DNA from: Flavobacterium sp. SLB02
GTDB taxonomy: Bacteria > Bacteroidota > Bacteroidia > Flavobacteriales > Flavobacteriaceae
Direction of reading: 5' to 3'
NCBI RefSeq assembly: GCF_009664855.1
Contig: NZ_CP045928.1
Coordinates: 1,325,049-1,389,048, forward strand
Length of the DNA stretch: 64,000 nt
Under the pieces are notes generated by a model. The model was not told the DNA's origin and did not search any database. It was given only the letters and a program-made list of their open reading frames with translations. This document shows, one piece after another, positions 1 through 7,896 of the stretch (within the stretch, counting starts at the first letter, position 1; each line of letters starts with the position of its first letter). A program made the translations under genes and the position numbers.

Positions 1-129
1 AGTGATGATCTTTTTTGGGAAAATTGCAAGACCTGTGTTAATTGCACTATATTAAACAATAAAGAAAGAAAAAACTGTTTGTGCACTGCAATGCTTTATG
101 ATCCGAAAAGTAATAGCAGTTGCAGTTAA
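1..129 (+). CDS. C-terminal end of an unidentified cysteine-rich protein (partial)
   Basis: Frame 1 is open from the first base to a TAA at 127-129, giving 42 residues of a gene that begins outside the window. The tail has seven cysteines, clustered as CKTCVNC near the start, CLC in the middle and one just before the end. This is the spacing expected of a metal site or disulphide-rich tail, but no family is recognised. A rho-independent terminator follows 14 bases after the stop, which supports this being the true end of a plus-strand gene. Function unknown. Confidence 0.5.
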   Translation, partial: SDDLFWENCKTCVNCTILNNKERKNCLCTAMLYDPKSNSSCS

Positions 130-142
130 AAAATAATTAATT

Positions 143-177
143 AGAGCAAAAACAAGAGAGTTACTGCTCTTTTTTTA
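143..177 (+). terminator. Probable terminator of the left-edge gene, may act both ways
   Basis: AGAGCA (143-148) and TGCTCT (165-170) form a stem followed by seven T. It lies between the end of the partial gene and the convergent response regulator gene. The minus strand also shows a T-rich stretch after the stem. Confidence 0.6.
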
Positions 178-197
178 AAGATTGTAAAGCAGTAAAT

Positions 198-620
198 TTA
201 TGTGTTTGGGTGAACGCAGTTTTTCCAGTACTCCAGTATATTATTGACAATTGATTTTGTTTTATGATAGTCATTTTCTTTTCTGAAAAAACCTTGGATA
301 CTAAGTGTGGTGTAGGCTTCTTCAATAGCATTTTGCGTTGCTGCGGTAGAATAAAAAATAAAAGGTATGCTTTTTTTTCTGAGAACCGGGTCAGCATCTA
401 TAAGGCGCTTTAATTCCAGTCCATTCATAATGGGCATGTTTACATCGCAAAAAATAATCAGCATTTTTTCATTACTCTCACATAGGTAGGAAAGTGCCTG
501 CGCTCCATTGATTTTCCACACGATTTTGTTAGTGTTGCCAAGAGATACGATTACATCTTCTAAAATCTCCTTGTCATCTGCATCATCTTCTATTATTAGA
601 ATATTACCGTTCTTTATCAT
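198..620 (-). CDS. Single-domain response regulator (CheY-like receiver)
   Basis: A 140-residue protein that is one receiver domain with no output domain. The acidic pocket is visible as IIEDDADD near residues 10-16. The phospho-acceptor Asp lies in FCDVNMPIMNG at about residue 59, the conserved Ser/Thr in YSTAA at about 92, and the Lys in FFRKEN at about 113. Receiver-only proteins usually act by protein-protein contact or as phospho-relay intermediates, often near a hybrid kinase or a CheB/CheR protein. Such proteins are encoded further along this window, but no kinase is adjacent, so the partner is unknown. The start gives a normal N-terminus (MIKNGNILIIEDD). Confidence 0.88.
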   Translation of the reverse strand: MIKNGNILIIEDDADDKEILEDVIVSLGNTNKIVWKINGAQALSYLCESNEKMLIIFCDVNMPIMNGLELKRLIDADPVLRKKSIPFIFYSTAATQNAIEEAYTTLSIQGFFRKENDYHKTKSIVNNILEYWKNCVHPNT

Positions 621-757
621 TTTATTAGTTTTAAGGGGATTTAAATGTATAACGTTTTTTTATATATTCATAATTAGAGCATAAAGTATATTTGACTATA
701 CTGATATATTTAGCAAAGCCCCTTCATTTGCTTATTGATTGATTATTTTGTGGTCAA

Positions 758-789
<32 letters not shown>

Positions 790-951
790 AACACTTACCA
801 TTCATCCATTATTATTATTACATAAGTAACTGGTATTTAATTAGGTAAATAATTTTTAAAATGTTAAAATGTTTATTTTGTTTAATCTTTTTGTATTTTT
901 GTTAAACAAAATTAATTAACTTAGCTAGGTTAATAAAAAAACAAATATCTT

Positions 952-1929
952 ATGAAAACAATCAAATTTAAATTAATTGCTTTTTTAGCTTTAATTACTT
1001 TAGTCAGTATTTCATGTAATAATGATGATGATAACCCATCTGAGCAACCTCAAACAATCGCATCAATTGCCAAAGCAAATCCTAATCTTAGCTCTTTGGT
1101 TGCTGCTTTGGAAAAAGCAGGTCTCACCGCTACATTGAACTCCTCGGGTTCTTACACCGTTTTTGCACCTACCAATACGGCTTTTACTGCTTTTTTGTCT
1201 GCTAAAGGTTATGCCAATCTTGATGCAGTTCCTGTTGCTGCTTTAAAGGAAATATTACTCAATCATGTGTTAAGTGCAAAAGTAAAATCAACCGAAATTA
1301 CAACGGGTTATGTTAAAACGTTAGCTAAGGGCGGCGCATCAGCTTCAAATACTATCAGTATGTATATCGAAAAGGGGGCGAATGTCGATGTAAATGGAGG
1401 TAAAACAAATGGTGGCGCGACAGTAACAACTCCAGACATTGAAGCCTCCAATGGAGTTGTTCATGTAGTTGACGGGGTTATTGGACTTCCTACTATTGTG
1501 AATCATGCTATTGCCAATAAAAATTTTACAACCCTGGTGTCAGCTTTAACCTATAATCCGGCCTCGGGTTTTGCAGCAATATTATCAGGAACAGCCAGTT
1601 CACCTTTTACTGTTTTTGCTCCTACAAATACAGCCTTTACAAGTTTTTTAACCGAAACTGGATTTTCAGGACTTCCTGCCGTTCCATCGAATGTTCTTGA
1701 GACAACTTTAAAGTATCATGTACTAGCCGGTGCAAATGTTCGGTCATCAGCTCTAACAAATGGTCAGGTTGTAAGTACTTTTGCAGGACAAAACTTTACA
1801 ATTGGCCTGACTGGTGGTGCAAAAATCACCGATGCAAGTGCCAGAGTAAGTAATATTGTCGCTACGGATGTGCAATGCTCAAATGGAATAATTCATGTAA
1901 TTGACAAAGTTTTATTGCCTAAATTTTAA
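952..1929 (+). CDS. Fasciclin (FAS1) repeat lipoprotein
   Basis: A 325-residue protein predicted to be a surface or periplasmic lipoprotein with adhesive FAS1 folds. A type II signal peptide ends in the lipobox LVSISC, with Cys22 followed by NNDDD. Such acidic residues after the Cys resemble the lipoprotein surface-export signal described in Capnocytophaga and Flavobacterium. Two tandem FAS1 domains follow, about residues 36-180 and 182-324. Each carries the FAPTNTAF motif, and each ends with the typical (G/N)(V/I)(V/I)HV(V/I)D segment. It is transcribed alone and closed by a strong terminator. A TAnnTTTG-like box (894-901) lies upstream, but I see no matching TTG at the usual distance. Confidence 0.93.
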   Translation: MKTIKFKLIAFLALITLVSISCNNDDDNPSEQPQTIASIAKANPNLSSLVAALEKAGLTATLNSSGSYTVFAPTNTAFTAFLSAKGYANLDAVPVAALKEILLNHVLSAKVKSTEITTGYVKTLAKGGASASNTISMYIEKGANVDVNGGKTNGGATVTTPDIEASNGVVHVVDGVIGLPTIVNHAIANKNFTTLVSALTYNPASGFAAILSGTASSPFTVFAPTNTAFTSFLTETGFSGLPAVPSNVLETTLKYHVLAGANVRSSALTNGQVVSTFAGQNFTIGLTGGAKITDASARVSNIVATDVQCSNGIIHVIDKVLLPKF

Positions 1930-1986
1930 TTATAGTTAAACTGTATTAAAGCAGGCATTAAAAAATAAAATTTAAACAGTTTTTAA

Positions 1987-2027
1987 AAGAGCGATTAAGT
2001 TAAAGTAATTTTTCTTAATCGCTTTTT
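1987..2027 (+). terminator. Rho-independent terminator of the FAS1 gene
   Basis: A perfect 10-bp stem, AGCGATTAAG (1990-1999) with CTTAATCGCT (2014-2023), continues with A-T pairs into a T-run. Confidence 0.85.
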
Positions 2028-2086
2028 AGCACCAATTGGTATGGAAGCAAATAGTATAGACTTCATTTAAAAAATATGTTTCGTAA

Positions 2087-2110
2087 AATTAAATTGTATG
2101 CAATTTAATT
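2087..2110. promoter_or_regulatory. Predicted OhrR operator (perfect palindrome)
   Basis: AATTAAATTG (2087-2096), four central bases TATG, then CAATTTAATT (2101-2110) make a perfect 10+10 palindrome. It is AT-rich with ATTG/CAAT arms, like known OhrR operators. It covers the TTG (-33) element of the promoter ahead of a three-gene unit that encodes OhrR itself. That geometry fits simple repression by promoter occlusion. Assignment to OhrR is inference from position. Confidence 0.7.
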
Positions 2111-2124
2111 ATTCTGTAGCTTTG
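2094..2124 (+). promoter_or_regulatory. Bacteroidetes-type promoter of the nitroreductase-ohrR-ohr unit
   Basis: TTG (2094-2096), a 20-base gap, then TAGCTTTG (2117-2124) match the Bacteroidota consensus TTG ... TAnnTTTG. The predicted start of transcription is near 2131, leaving a leader of about 55 bases. Confidence 0.7.
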
Positions 2125-2186
2125 CATTATTATTTTGATTCCAATAATTTTAAGAATCAGATGTTTAATTTATAAAATAAAAAAAA

Positions 2187-2819
2187 ATGTCGTTAATAGA
2201 AGATTTAAACTGGAGACATGCCGTCAAGGCATACGACTCAACAAAAAAAGTTTCACAAGAAGATTTAAATAAAATTTTAGAAGCTGCAAGATTAGCTCCA
2301 ACTTCATCTGGTTTACAGCCTTTCCGCGTGATTGTTGTAGAGAATCAGGAGTTGAAAGAGAAAATGGTAAAAGGGGCATTAAATCCCGAAGTTATGAGAG
2401 ATTGTTCTCATGTTTTGGTTTTTGCCGCATGGGAGAGTTATTCTAACGAGAAAATCGATAAAGTGTATGATCATCACACTGATGTAAGAGAATTACCAAG
2501 AGGTCGTTTCAGCAGTTATACTGATCAAATCAAGCAAATCTACGCAGCTCAAACTCCTGAGGAGCATTTTGCCCACACAGCAAGACAAACCTATATTGCA
2601 TTAGGTTTGGCAATGGCTCAGGCAGCCGAACTGAGAATTGATTCCACTCCGGCTGAAGGTTTTAGCAATAAAGTGGTAGATGAGATTTTGGATCTTAGGG
2701 AGTTAGGTCTAAAAAGTGTTACCCTTTTATATCTGGGTTACAGAGATACCCAAAACGACTGGCTTTCACAAATGAAGAAAGTTAGAATTCCTATGGAGGA
2801 ATTTATTATCAGAAAATAA
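2187..2819 (+). CDS. Nitroreductase-family NAD(P)H oxidoreductase
   Basis: A 210-residue FMN enzyme of the NfsB/YfkO branch, about the usual family length. It is expected to be cytoplasmic and dimeric, reducing quinones, nitro compounds or similar electrophiles with NAD(P)H. The FMN phosphate-binding start RHAVKAYD is at about residues 10-17, and APTSSGLQPF at about 37-46 is the second flavin-contact segment. The C-terminal region LGYRDTQNDWL matches the family end. It is the first gene of a unit with ohrR (28 bases later) and ohr, behind a palindromic operator. This suggests induction by organic peroxides or related electrophiles. The true substrate is unknown. Confidence 0.9.
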   Translation: MSLIEDLNWRHAVKAYDSTKKVSQEDLNKILEAARLAPTSSGLQPFRVIVVENQELKEKMVKGALNPEVMRDCSHVLVFAAWESYSNEKIDKVYDHHTDVRELPRGRFSSYTDQIKQIYAAQTPEEHFAHTARQTYIALGLAMAQAAELRIDSTPAEGFSNKVVDEILDLRELGLKSVTLLYLGYRDTQNDWLSQMKKVRIPMEEFIIRK

Positions 2820-2847
2820 TATTAACTCCACTTTTTAGCATTAAATT

Positions 2848-3282
2848 ATGGATAATTACCACCCTCTCAAATTGGAAAACCAACTTTGTTTTCCGCTTTA
2901 TGTTATCGCAAAAGAAATTATTGGTTTGTACCGACCATTTCTCGATGAGCTTCAAATTACCTACTCTCAGTATCTTGTGATGATGGTACTTTGGGAGAAG
3001 GATGGCTTGACGGTGAATCAGGTAGGGGAAAAACTATATCTGGACAGTGGAACTTTAACACCGCTTTTAAAAAAACTTGAAATTAAGGGTTTTGTCCTAA
3101 GAAAAAGAAAAAAAGAAGACGAAAGAGTTGTTGAAGTTTTTTTAGCTGATCAAGGAAGAGATTTGCAGCAAAAAGCATGTGAAATTCCTGCAAAAATGCA
3201 GGAGAAACTCAATCTAACAACAGAAGATCTATTGGAGCTCAAAGGAACTGTTGAGAAAATTTTAAATAAAATTCAAAAATAA
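2848..3282 (+). CDS. ohrR: OhrR-type MarR-family peroxide sensor/repressor
   Basis: A 144-residue winged-helix repressor. LENQLCFPLY near the N-terminus carries the single reactive Cys (about residue 14) that OhrR proteins use to sense organic hydroperoxides, with the tyrosines that hydrogen-bond to it nearby (IIGLYRPFL, LQITYSQYL). The wHTH spans about residues 50-105, with the recognition region YLDSGTLTPLLKKLE and the wing RKRKKEDERVV. The gene sits one base upstream of ohr, the classic target, and downstream of a palindrome that overlaps the unit's promoter, so autoregulation is likely. The Cys-based identification is strong. The symbol rests on family plus synteny. Confidence 0.92.
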   Translation: MDNYHPLKLENQLCFPLYVIAKEIIGLYRPFLDELQITYSQYLVMMVLWEKDGLTVNQVGEKLYLDSGTLTPLLKKLEIKGFVLRKRKKEDERVVEVFLADQGRDLQQKACEIPAKMQEKLNLTTEDLLELKGTVEKILNKIQK

Positions 3283-3283
3283 A

Positions 3284-3706
3284 ATGAAAACATTATATAC
3301 AACCAGTGTTACTGCAAAAGGCGGAAGAAACGGACAGGTGAAAAGTGAAAACGGAATTTTGGACCTTCAGGTTAGGATGCCCAAAGCTTTAGGTGGAGCC
3401 AATGATGACTTTACCAATCCCGAAATGCTCTTCGCGGCAGGATATTCAGCGTGTTTTGATAGTGCACTGAATCGTGTTATTAGTTTATCAAAAACTCAAA
3501 CAGGAGAAACTTCGGTAGCTGCAAAAGTAAGTATCGGGCAAAATCAAGACGGTGGTTTTGGTCTGGCAGTAGAATTGGATGTGAATATTCCAGGAGTTTC
3601 TATTGAAGAGGCTCAGGAACTGACCCAAAAAGCGCATCAGATTTGTCCTTATTCAAATGCGACAAGATCTAATATTGAAGTTAAGCTTTTAGTGAGAAAT
3701 AACTAA
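3284..3706 (+). CDS. ohr: Organic hydroperoxide resistance protein (Ohr/OsmC family)
   Basis: A 140-residue thiol peroxidase that reduces organic hydroperoxides in the cytoplasm. Both catalytic cysteines are present. The peroxidatic Cys is in AGYSACFDSAL (about residue 60) and the resolving Cys in CPYSNATRSN (about residue 124). The N-terminal LYTTSVTAKGGRNG and the family length match Ohr rather than OsmC. The start lies one base after the ohrR stop, so the two are translationally close and co-transcribed. A terminator follows within 30 bases. Confidence 0.95.
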   Translation: MKTLYTTSVTAKGGRNGQVKSENGILDLQVRMPKALGGANDDFTNPEMLFAAGYSACFDSALNRVISLSKTQTGETSVAAKVSIGQNQDGGFGLAVELDVNIPGVSIEEAQELTQKAHQICPYSNATRSNIEVKLLVRNN

Positions 3707-3729
3707 GATTAATTTCTTTAAATTATATA

Positions 3730-3760
3730 AATCTGCTTCCTTTTCGATGCAGATTTTTTA
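3730..3760 (+). terminator. Terminator after ohr
   Basis: AATCTGC (3730-3736) pairs with GCAGATT (3749-3755) and runs into a T-tract, closing the nitroreductase-ohrR-ohr unit. Confidence 0.75.
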
Positions 3761-4181
3761 TTTATATAGATAATTTTGTTACAAAATGTAAAAAGAGGCA
3801 GTCTTTAAATTTTGCGATAAAAAGTACCAAATCTGAAACCTAATGTGCCAGGGTTCTGCCAGAAAACCGAGAAAATCAACTTTAGGAAATTGCTAAGCGT
3901 TTCTTGACTTTTTGCTATAAAGGGCTTGCTTCTCAAGGATCAAAAATCAACCCATTCTACTAAGTTTGTTGTTTACGAAATAAAAAAAATATCATAGTCA
4001 CTGACTTTATATTTATGAATTTAAAATACAGACCGTAAGTTATTACAAAGTTTTTCAGAGTTATTACAAATTAGCATTACTGCTCTTTGATATAGTTTTA
4101 TTTTGTAATAAAATTGCAGTGAATTTAAAGACAATAACTGGCTTAGATTAGAACTTTTTTGCTGTAAAATTTAGTTTAGAG
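3761..4181. other. Intergenic, no gene seen
   Basis: About 420 bases of AT-rich sequence between ohr and the next response regulator. I see no open frame with coding character and no clear palindrome. The last 100 bases presumably hold the promoter of the gene at 4182, but no clean TTG/TAnnTTTG pair was found. Confidence 0.5.
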
Positions 4182-4595
4182 ATGAAATACAAAAATATAT
4201 TACTAGTCAACGATATTAACGATGATGCAGAGACTTTTGTATTAGTTGTCAGTGCAATTAATCATAAAATTAGATCATCAGTAGAAGGTAGTGCACTTGA
4301 AGCTCTAAAAAAGCTTCAGAATTCAAAATTATCACCCGACATAATTTTCTTGGACTATAATATGCTAGATCTTGATGGAACTGGATTTCTTAAATTACTT
4401 CGAGATATTGAAAGTCTAAAAAGAATTCCAATTGTACTTTATTCTCGAAATTCAGGACATATGCTACAGGAAGCGATTACCAAATTCAAGAAAGTGCAGT
4501 TTTTGAAGAAGAGTACCAACTTTAGAAAGCTTTTTAAGTCCCTACAAGAGATAATTATATCTGAAAAGTCTGGTAAAAAAAATATAATAATTTGA
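4182..4595 (+). CDS. Single-domain response regulator
   Basis: A 137-residue receiver domain without an output domain. NDINDD at about residues 10-15 supplies the acidic pocket, although the usual first Asp is Asn here. The phospho-acceptor Asp is in FLDYNMLDLDG (about residue 58), the Ser in LYSRN (about 88) and the Lys in QFLKKS (about 107). It resembles the receiver at 198-620 only in fold. It stands alone with non-coding sequence on both sides, so its kinase is not apparent. Confidence 0.85.
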   Translation: MKYKNILLVNDINDDAETFVLVVSAINHKIRSSVEGSALEALKKLQNSKLSPDIIFLDYNMLDLDGTGFLKLLRDIESLKRIPIVLYSRNSGHMLQEAITKFKKVQFLKKSTNFRKLFKSLQEIIISEKSGKKNIII

Positions 4596-4848
4596 AGTAG
4601 TACTTTTAACTTTGCAAATTCTACTACTATTAAAGGTTTCGGGTGTTTTAGTTTATAACAAGATCATTCACTAATTATTTTCTGATAAGTGACCTTTATA
4701 AAATTTCCCGGTATCGAAAACGCGATTTGGATTAAAAAGGGTTGCTGGCAGGATCATTTGTATTTCTTGAAATCGAAATTCAAAGAGTAGCTATTTTGGA
4801 TAATTGGGAATTTTTTTATTCCTGTCGCGAAAAATAAAGCTTTTTTTA

Positions 4849-4875
4849 GGAGCTCTTCCCGCTATACGTTGCACC
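4849..4875 (+). repeat. Dispersed Flavobacterium-type intergenic repeat, short copy
   Basis: It begins GGAGCTCTTCCCGCTATACG and is then lost. The same opening recurs at 4994 and 19293. Confidence 0.55.
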
Positions 4876-4993
4876 CGGGTGCCCTCTATCATTAAGTCAA
4901 GCTTTTTTTGACCTTAATTTTTCTTTTAAAGTTGCAAAGCTCAGACACGATATTGTCATTTTGATTTCTATGATAAAACCAAATCTTTTTTTC

Positions 4994-5064
4994 GGGAGCT
5001 AATCCGCTATCGGTTCACCCGCGATAGCGAAGTGGCGAAGCAATCGGGGTATAGGTCAGGGCCA
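4994..5064 (+). repeat. Dispersed Flavobacterium-type intergenic repeat, longer copy
   Basis: It opens GGGAGCTAATCCGCTATCGG and ends with CAATCGGGGT...GGTCAGGGCC. An internal hairpin is formed by CGCTATCG (5005-5012) and CGATAGCG (5022-5029). I know this type of element from intergenic regions of Flavobacterium genomes. It is neither coding nor a known RNA. Confidence 0.6.
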
Positions 5065-5250
5065 TCACTATTTCTGTGAACCTGGCCAGTATCCGTTCCG
5101 GTATTATATTGGGTTGAAACTAAATTAAGCTCAATTTTTGGATTTTCCACCTAAGCGATACTTTCAATGCATAATATTACGATAATTTTTAATTTATTTA
5201 TTTAAAATAACACACAGCCTTAATTCTTTGTAAAAAAAAGTATCAGGTCC

Positions 5251-5285
5251 AAAAAAAATAGCGGTCTTTTTATAGCCGCTATTTT
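5251..5285 (-). terminator. Terminator of the alpha/beta hydrolase gene
   Basis: On the plus strand AAAATAGCGG (5255-5264) pairs with CCGCTATTTT (5276-5285). Read on the minus strand, the 10-bp stem is followed by a run of T. It lies directly after the hydrolase stop. Confidence 0.8.
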
Positions 5286-5303
5286 AAAAATTGTATGTCT
5301 TAA

Positions 5304-6278
5304 TCATTTAGGAAGTCTGGAAAGAAATAACAATATATCTGTGCCAATTTCTGTGCAATGTGTTTCAAGGGCAAAATGACCTGTTTTGTAAAATTTTACA
5401 GTTGCATTTGGATTATCACCTTTATAAGCTTCTGCTCCGGCAGGAAGAAAATAAGGGTCCTGACTGCCCCAAACAGCTAACAGCATGGGTTTTTTACCTC
5501 TAAAGTAAGCTTGGAATTGAGGATATAAAGCAACATTAGTTCGGTAATCTTTTAAAAGATCAAGCTGTATTTCGATGTTTCCTGGGCGATCCAGAAAATG
5601 CTGGTCTAATGTGTATGCTTCAGGTGCGATAAGAGCAGCATCCGAAGCACCTTCATGATACTGAAACCAAGTCGATTCTTTAGAAACAAAATCCTTAAGT
5701 GCGTCCCTGTTTGCCTGAGAAGGATCTTTCCAGTATTTCTGGATCGGATTCCAGCCTGTACTTAATCCTTCTTCATAGGCGTTACCATTTTGTGATATGA
5801 TGCCGGTTATTTTTTCCGGATTAGCAAGAGCTAGCCTGTATCCGGTTGGTGCGCCATAATCGAAGACATAAATAGCAAAACGTTTTAAGCCAAGCTGGTC
5901 AATGAATCCCTGCATAGCGCTGGCAAGATTGTCAAAAGTATACTCAAACTTAAGATGATCCGGTGCATCTGAAAAACCAAAGCCCGGCAGGTCTGGAGCT
6001 ATTACATGATAGTTTTTACTTAGCATAGGAATAAGATTTCTAAACATGTGAGACGATGTAGGATAACCGTGAAGCAATAATACAGTAGGTGCATCTTTTG
6101 CTCCGGCTTCACGATAGAATATCTTTAGTCCGTTGACCTCTATCTTGTTGTAATGTGTAGGCTGAATTTCAATGTTTCCTTTTGCAGTCAAACTGTTTTT
6201 TCCTTGTGCTTTTGCAGCTGTTTGTGATAGCATAATTATAACTAGAATTAGAGTTAATGATTTAATTGTATTTTTCAT
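5304..6278 (-). CDS. Secreted alpha/beta hydrolase of the haloalkane dehalogenase/epoxide hydrolase group
   Basis: A 324-residue protein with a cleavable signal peptide (ending near TAAKAQ), so it is expected in the periplasm or outside. The oxyanion segment LLHGYPTSS is at about residues 69-77. The nucleophile elbow is VFDYGAPTG (about 139-147) with Asp as nucleophile, not Ser. This places it with Asp-nucleophile dehalogenases and epoxide hydrolases rather than esterases. The catalytic His lies in TGHFALETH near the C-terminus. It is divergent from a LysR gene 89 bases away, which likely controls it. The substrate is unknown. Secretion is unusual for this group. Confidence 0.88.
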   Translation of the reverse strand: MKNTIKSLTLILVIIMLSQTAAKAQGKNSLTAKGNIEIQPTHYNKIEVNGLKIFYREAGAKDAPTVLLLHGYPTSSHMFRNLIPMLSKNYHVIAPDLPGFGFSDAPDHLKFEYTFDNLASAMQGFIDQLGLKRFAIYVFDYGAPTGYRLALANPEKITGIISQNGNAYEEGLSTGWNPIQKYWKDPSQANRDALKDFVSKESTWFQYHEGASDAALIAPEAYTLDQHFLDRPGNIEIQLDLLKDYRTNVALYPQFQAYFRGKKPMLLAVWGSQDPYFLPAGAEAYKGDNPNATVKFYKTGHFALETHCTEIGTDILLFLSRLPK

Positions 6279-6286
6279 TTTTTCAA

Positions 6287-6317
6287 TTGTTTATGACAAA
6301 ATTACATTCTATATTTG
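6287..6317 (+). promoter_or_regulatory. Promoter of the LysR gene
   Basis: TTG (6287-6289), a 20-base gap and TATATTTG (6310-6317) match the Bacteroidota consensus. On the opposite strand TAATTTTG (plus coordinates 6297-6304) is a possible -7 box for the divergent hydrolase, so the two promoters overlap. Confidence 0.65.
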
Positions 6318-6349
6318 ATACCTGAAAACGATTTATAATGATCTGATCA

Positions 6350-6364
6350 ATCACTAAAAGTGAT
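6350..6364. promoter_or_regulatory. Small inverted repeat before the LysR start
   Basis: ATCACT-AAA-AGTGAT, just before the ATG at 6368, with TGATC-T-GATCA (6339-6349) immediately before it. Both are candidates for LysR binding and autoregulation. No test is possible from sequence alone. Confidence 0.35.
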
Positions 6365-6367
6365 ACT

Positions 6368-7228
6368 ATGAATAGTAATGATTTGAAAATATTTGAAGCG
6401 GCAGCAAAACTCGGAAGTTTTACAAAAGCCGCAGAAGCTACCTTTACGGTGCAATCTAATGTAACGGCGCGCATAAAAAATCTCGAAGATGAATTTGGAG
6501 CAGAACTGTTTAGAAGGGTATCGAGAAAAGTTGTTCTAACTGAGGCCGGAGAAACACTTTTACAATATGCTAAAAAAATAGGAAAATTATTAGATGATGC
6601 GAAAAGTGATATTCAGAGTGCAGAAAAAATAGGAGGGACAATACGTATAGGATGTATTGAGACTACTATGGCTCTTAAAGTGCCTGAAATTATTAAAGGT
6701 TTTGCTGAGCTTTATCCCAATGTAGAACTTGAATTTCATTCCTCAATGCTGCCCGCACTAATACAGGATGTACTGAGCTATAAACTCGATGCTGCTTTTG
6801 TTGCGGCGCCGATAAATATTCCGGGTTTACAGCAACTTGTTGTTCGTGATGAGCAGCTTGTAATAATTGCAGCAGGCGATGTCAATAAGCTTTCAGTACT
6901 ATTAAAACAAGAACCTTTAAAGATAGTGGTTTTTGGGCAAGGTTGTTTTTTCAGGGCAAGACTTGAAACCTGGCTGGGTTCAAAAGGAATATTACGTTAT
7001 AAAAGTACTGTGCTCAATTCAATAGAAGGTATCATTAATTTTGTTGAAGCTGGCCTTGGTATTAGTATACTGCCAGTAGAAGTGGTAAATCAGTATTACA
7101 GTAAAAGAAATGTAAAAACTTTTCCTATTGGTAAAGAACTCGCTACTATGACCACACTATTAATCTATAGAAATAATGAGATGCCCTCTAAGGCTCTAAA
7201 TGTATTTTTAGATCAGTATCGCAATTAA
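6368..7228 (+). CDS. LysR-family transcriptional regulator
   Basis: A 286-residue protein of normal LTTR length. The N-terminal wHTH (residues 1-60) reads LKIFEAAAKLGSFTKAAEA ... VTARIKNLEDEFGAELFRR, with the usual TEAG at about 57. The effector-binding domain begins around residue 90 (IGGTIRIGCIETTMALKVP). It is divergent from the secreted hydrolase at 5304-6278 with overlapping promoter elements. That is the usual LTTR arrangement, so the hydrolase is the likely target. The inducer is unknown. A 290-base gap with no gene follows. Confidence 0.93.
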   Translation: MNSNDLKIFEAAAKLGSFTKAAEATFTVQSNVTARIKNLEDEFGAELFRRVSRKVVLTEAGETLLQYAKKIGKLLDDAKSDIQSAEKIGGTIRIGCIETTMALKVPEIIKGFAELYPNVELEFHSSMLPALIQDVLSYKLDAAFVAAPINIPGLQQLVVRDEQLVIIAAGDVNKLSVLLKQEPLKIVVFGQGCFFRARLETWLGSKGILRYKSTVLNSIEGIINFVEAGLGISILPVEVVNQYYSKRNVKTFPIGKELATMTTLLIYRNNEMPSKALNVFLDQYRN

Positions 7229-7518
7229 ACATTGAAATGTTTTCTTTCCTTGAAGCATAATAATTTAGAACCGTCATTTCATCCCAAAAATAACTGTTTA
7301 CTTTGCCCGGAATTGACTGTTGGGTTTGCTCTGGAATACCCATCAGAATAAATATTTATTTCTTAAAATAATTTATTTTTTAGCTCCCAAGATTAATTAT
7401 GAGAAAACATCTAGATAAAAAACTTAATATTTGGTAAGTGGTTGATTTTGTGTGTGTTTATGTGGTAAAAGTAGTTTTAAATGTTATACTTTTAACATAA
7501 CTTTATTAATGGTAAATT

Positions 7519-7896
7519 ATGGATCAGGATATTATATTAGATAAGTTAAAAAAAGCGAAGCAAGAACTTATTTTTAATCACGAAGAGCTGGAAAGATGTA
7601 CTAACGATTTAAAAATCGCTAATGTAAATTTGAACATTAGAGAAACAGAAAAAGAGTTGAATATGGAAGAATTTAACAGTGGTTTAGAGCAGATGATGTT
7701 TGCAATTTCTCACAAGGTTAGAAAGTCCGTTGCCAATATTCTAGGTCTTTCAAAATTGTTGTGTGAAGATGTAAATCTTGGAAATAATGAGTTGAGAGAA
7801 ATTTTACTTATGATTATTCAATCTGCCGAATCCCTGAATGCTTCGACAGAAGAATTATCGAAGTTTATTTGTTTAAAGAGGCGAACTGATTTATGA
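7519..7896 (+). CDS. Orphan histidine-kinase dimerisation (HisKA/DHp)-like protein
   Basis: A 125-residue protein. Residues 1-55 are a charged helical region predicted as coiled coil (LKKAKQELIFNHEELERC). Residues 58-118 look like a DHp helical hairpin with an H-box, MMFAISHKVRKSVANILG. This compares with the kinase pattern SHELRTPLNxIxG, with the Pro replaced by Ser. There is no ATP-binding domain in the protein or in the following 600 bases, so it cannot autophosphorylate. It may accept phosphate from another kinase or dimerise with one. Two receiver-only proteins and a hybrid kinase are encoded nearby. It could also be the remnant of a longer kinase. Confidence 0.7.
   Translation: MDQDIILDKLKKAKQELIFNHEELERCTNDLKIANVNLNIRETEKELNMEEFNSGLEQMMFAISHKVRKSVANILGLSKLLCEDVNLGNNELREILLMIIQSAESLNASTEELSKFICLKRRTDL

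Larger units (their letters stand above)
4596..5250. other. Intergenic region with repeat fragments
   Basis: About 650 bases with no credible gene. It holds two copies of a dispersed repeat listed separately (4849-4875 and 4994-5064). The second has a self-complementary CGCTATCG / CGATAGCG stem. The rest looks like featureless AT-rich spacer. Confidence 0.6.

Noticed and set aside
877..901. TTTG ... TATTTTTG as promoter of the FAS1 gene
   Set aside because: The gap is about 13 bases instead of the 19-20 seen at the better promoters in this window, so it is not listed as a feature.
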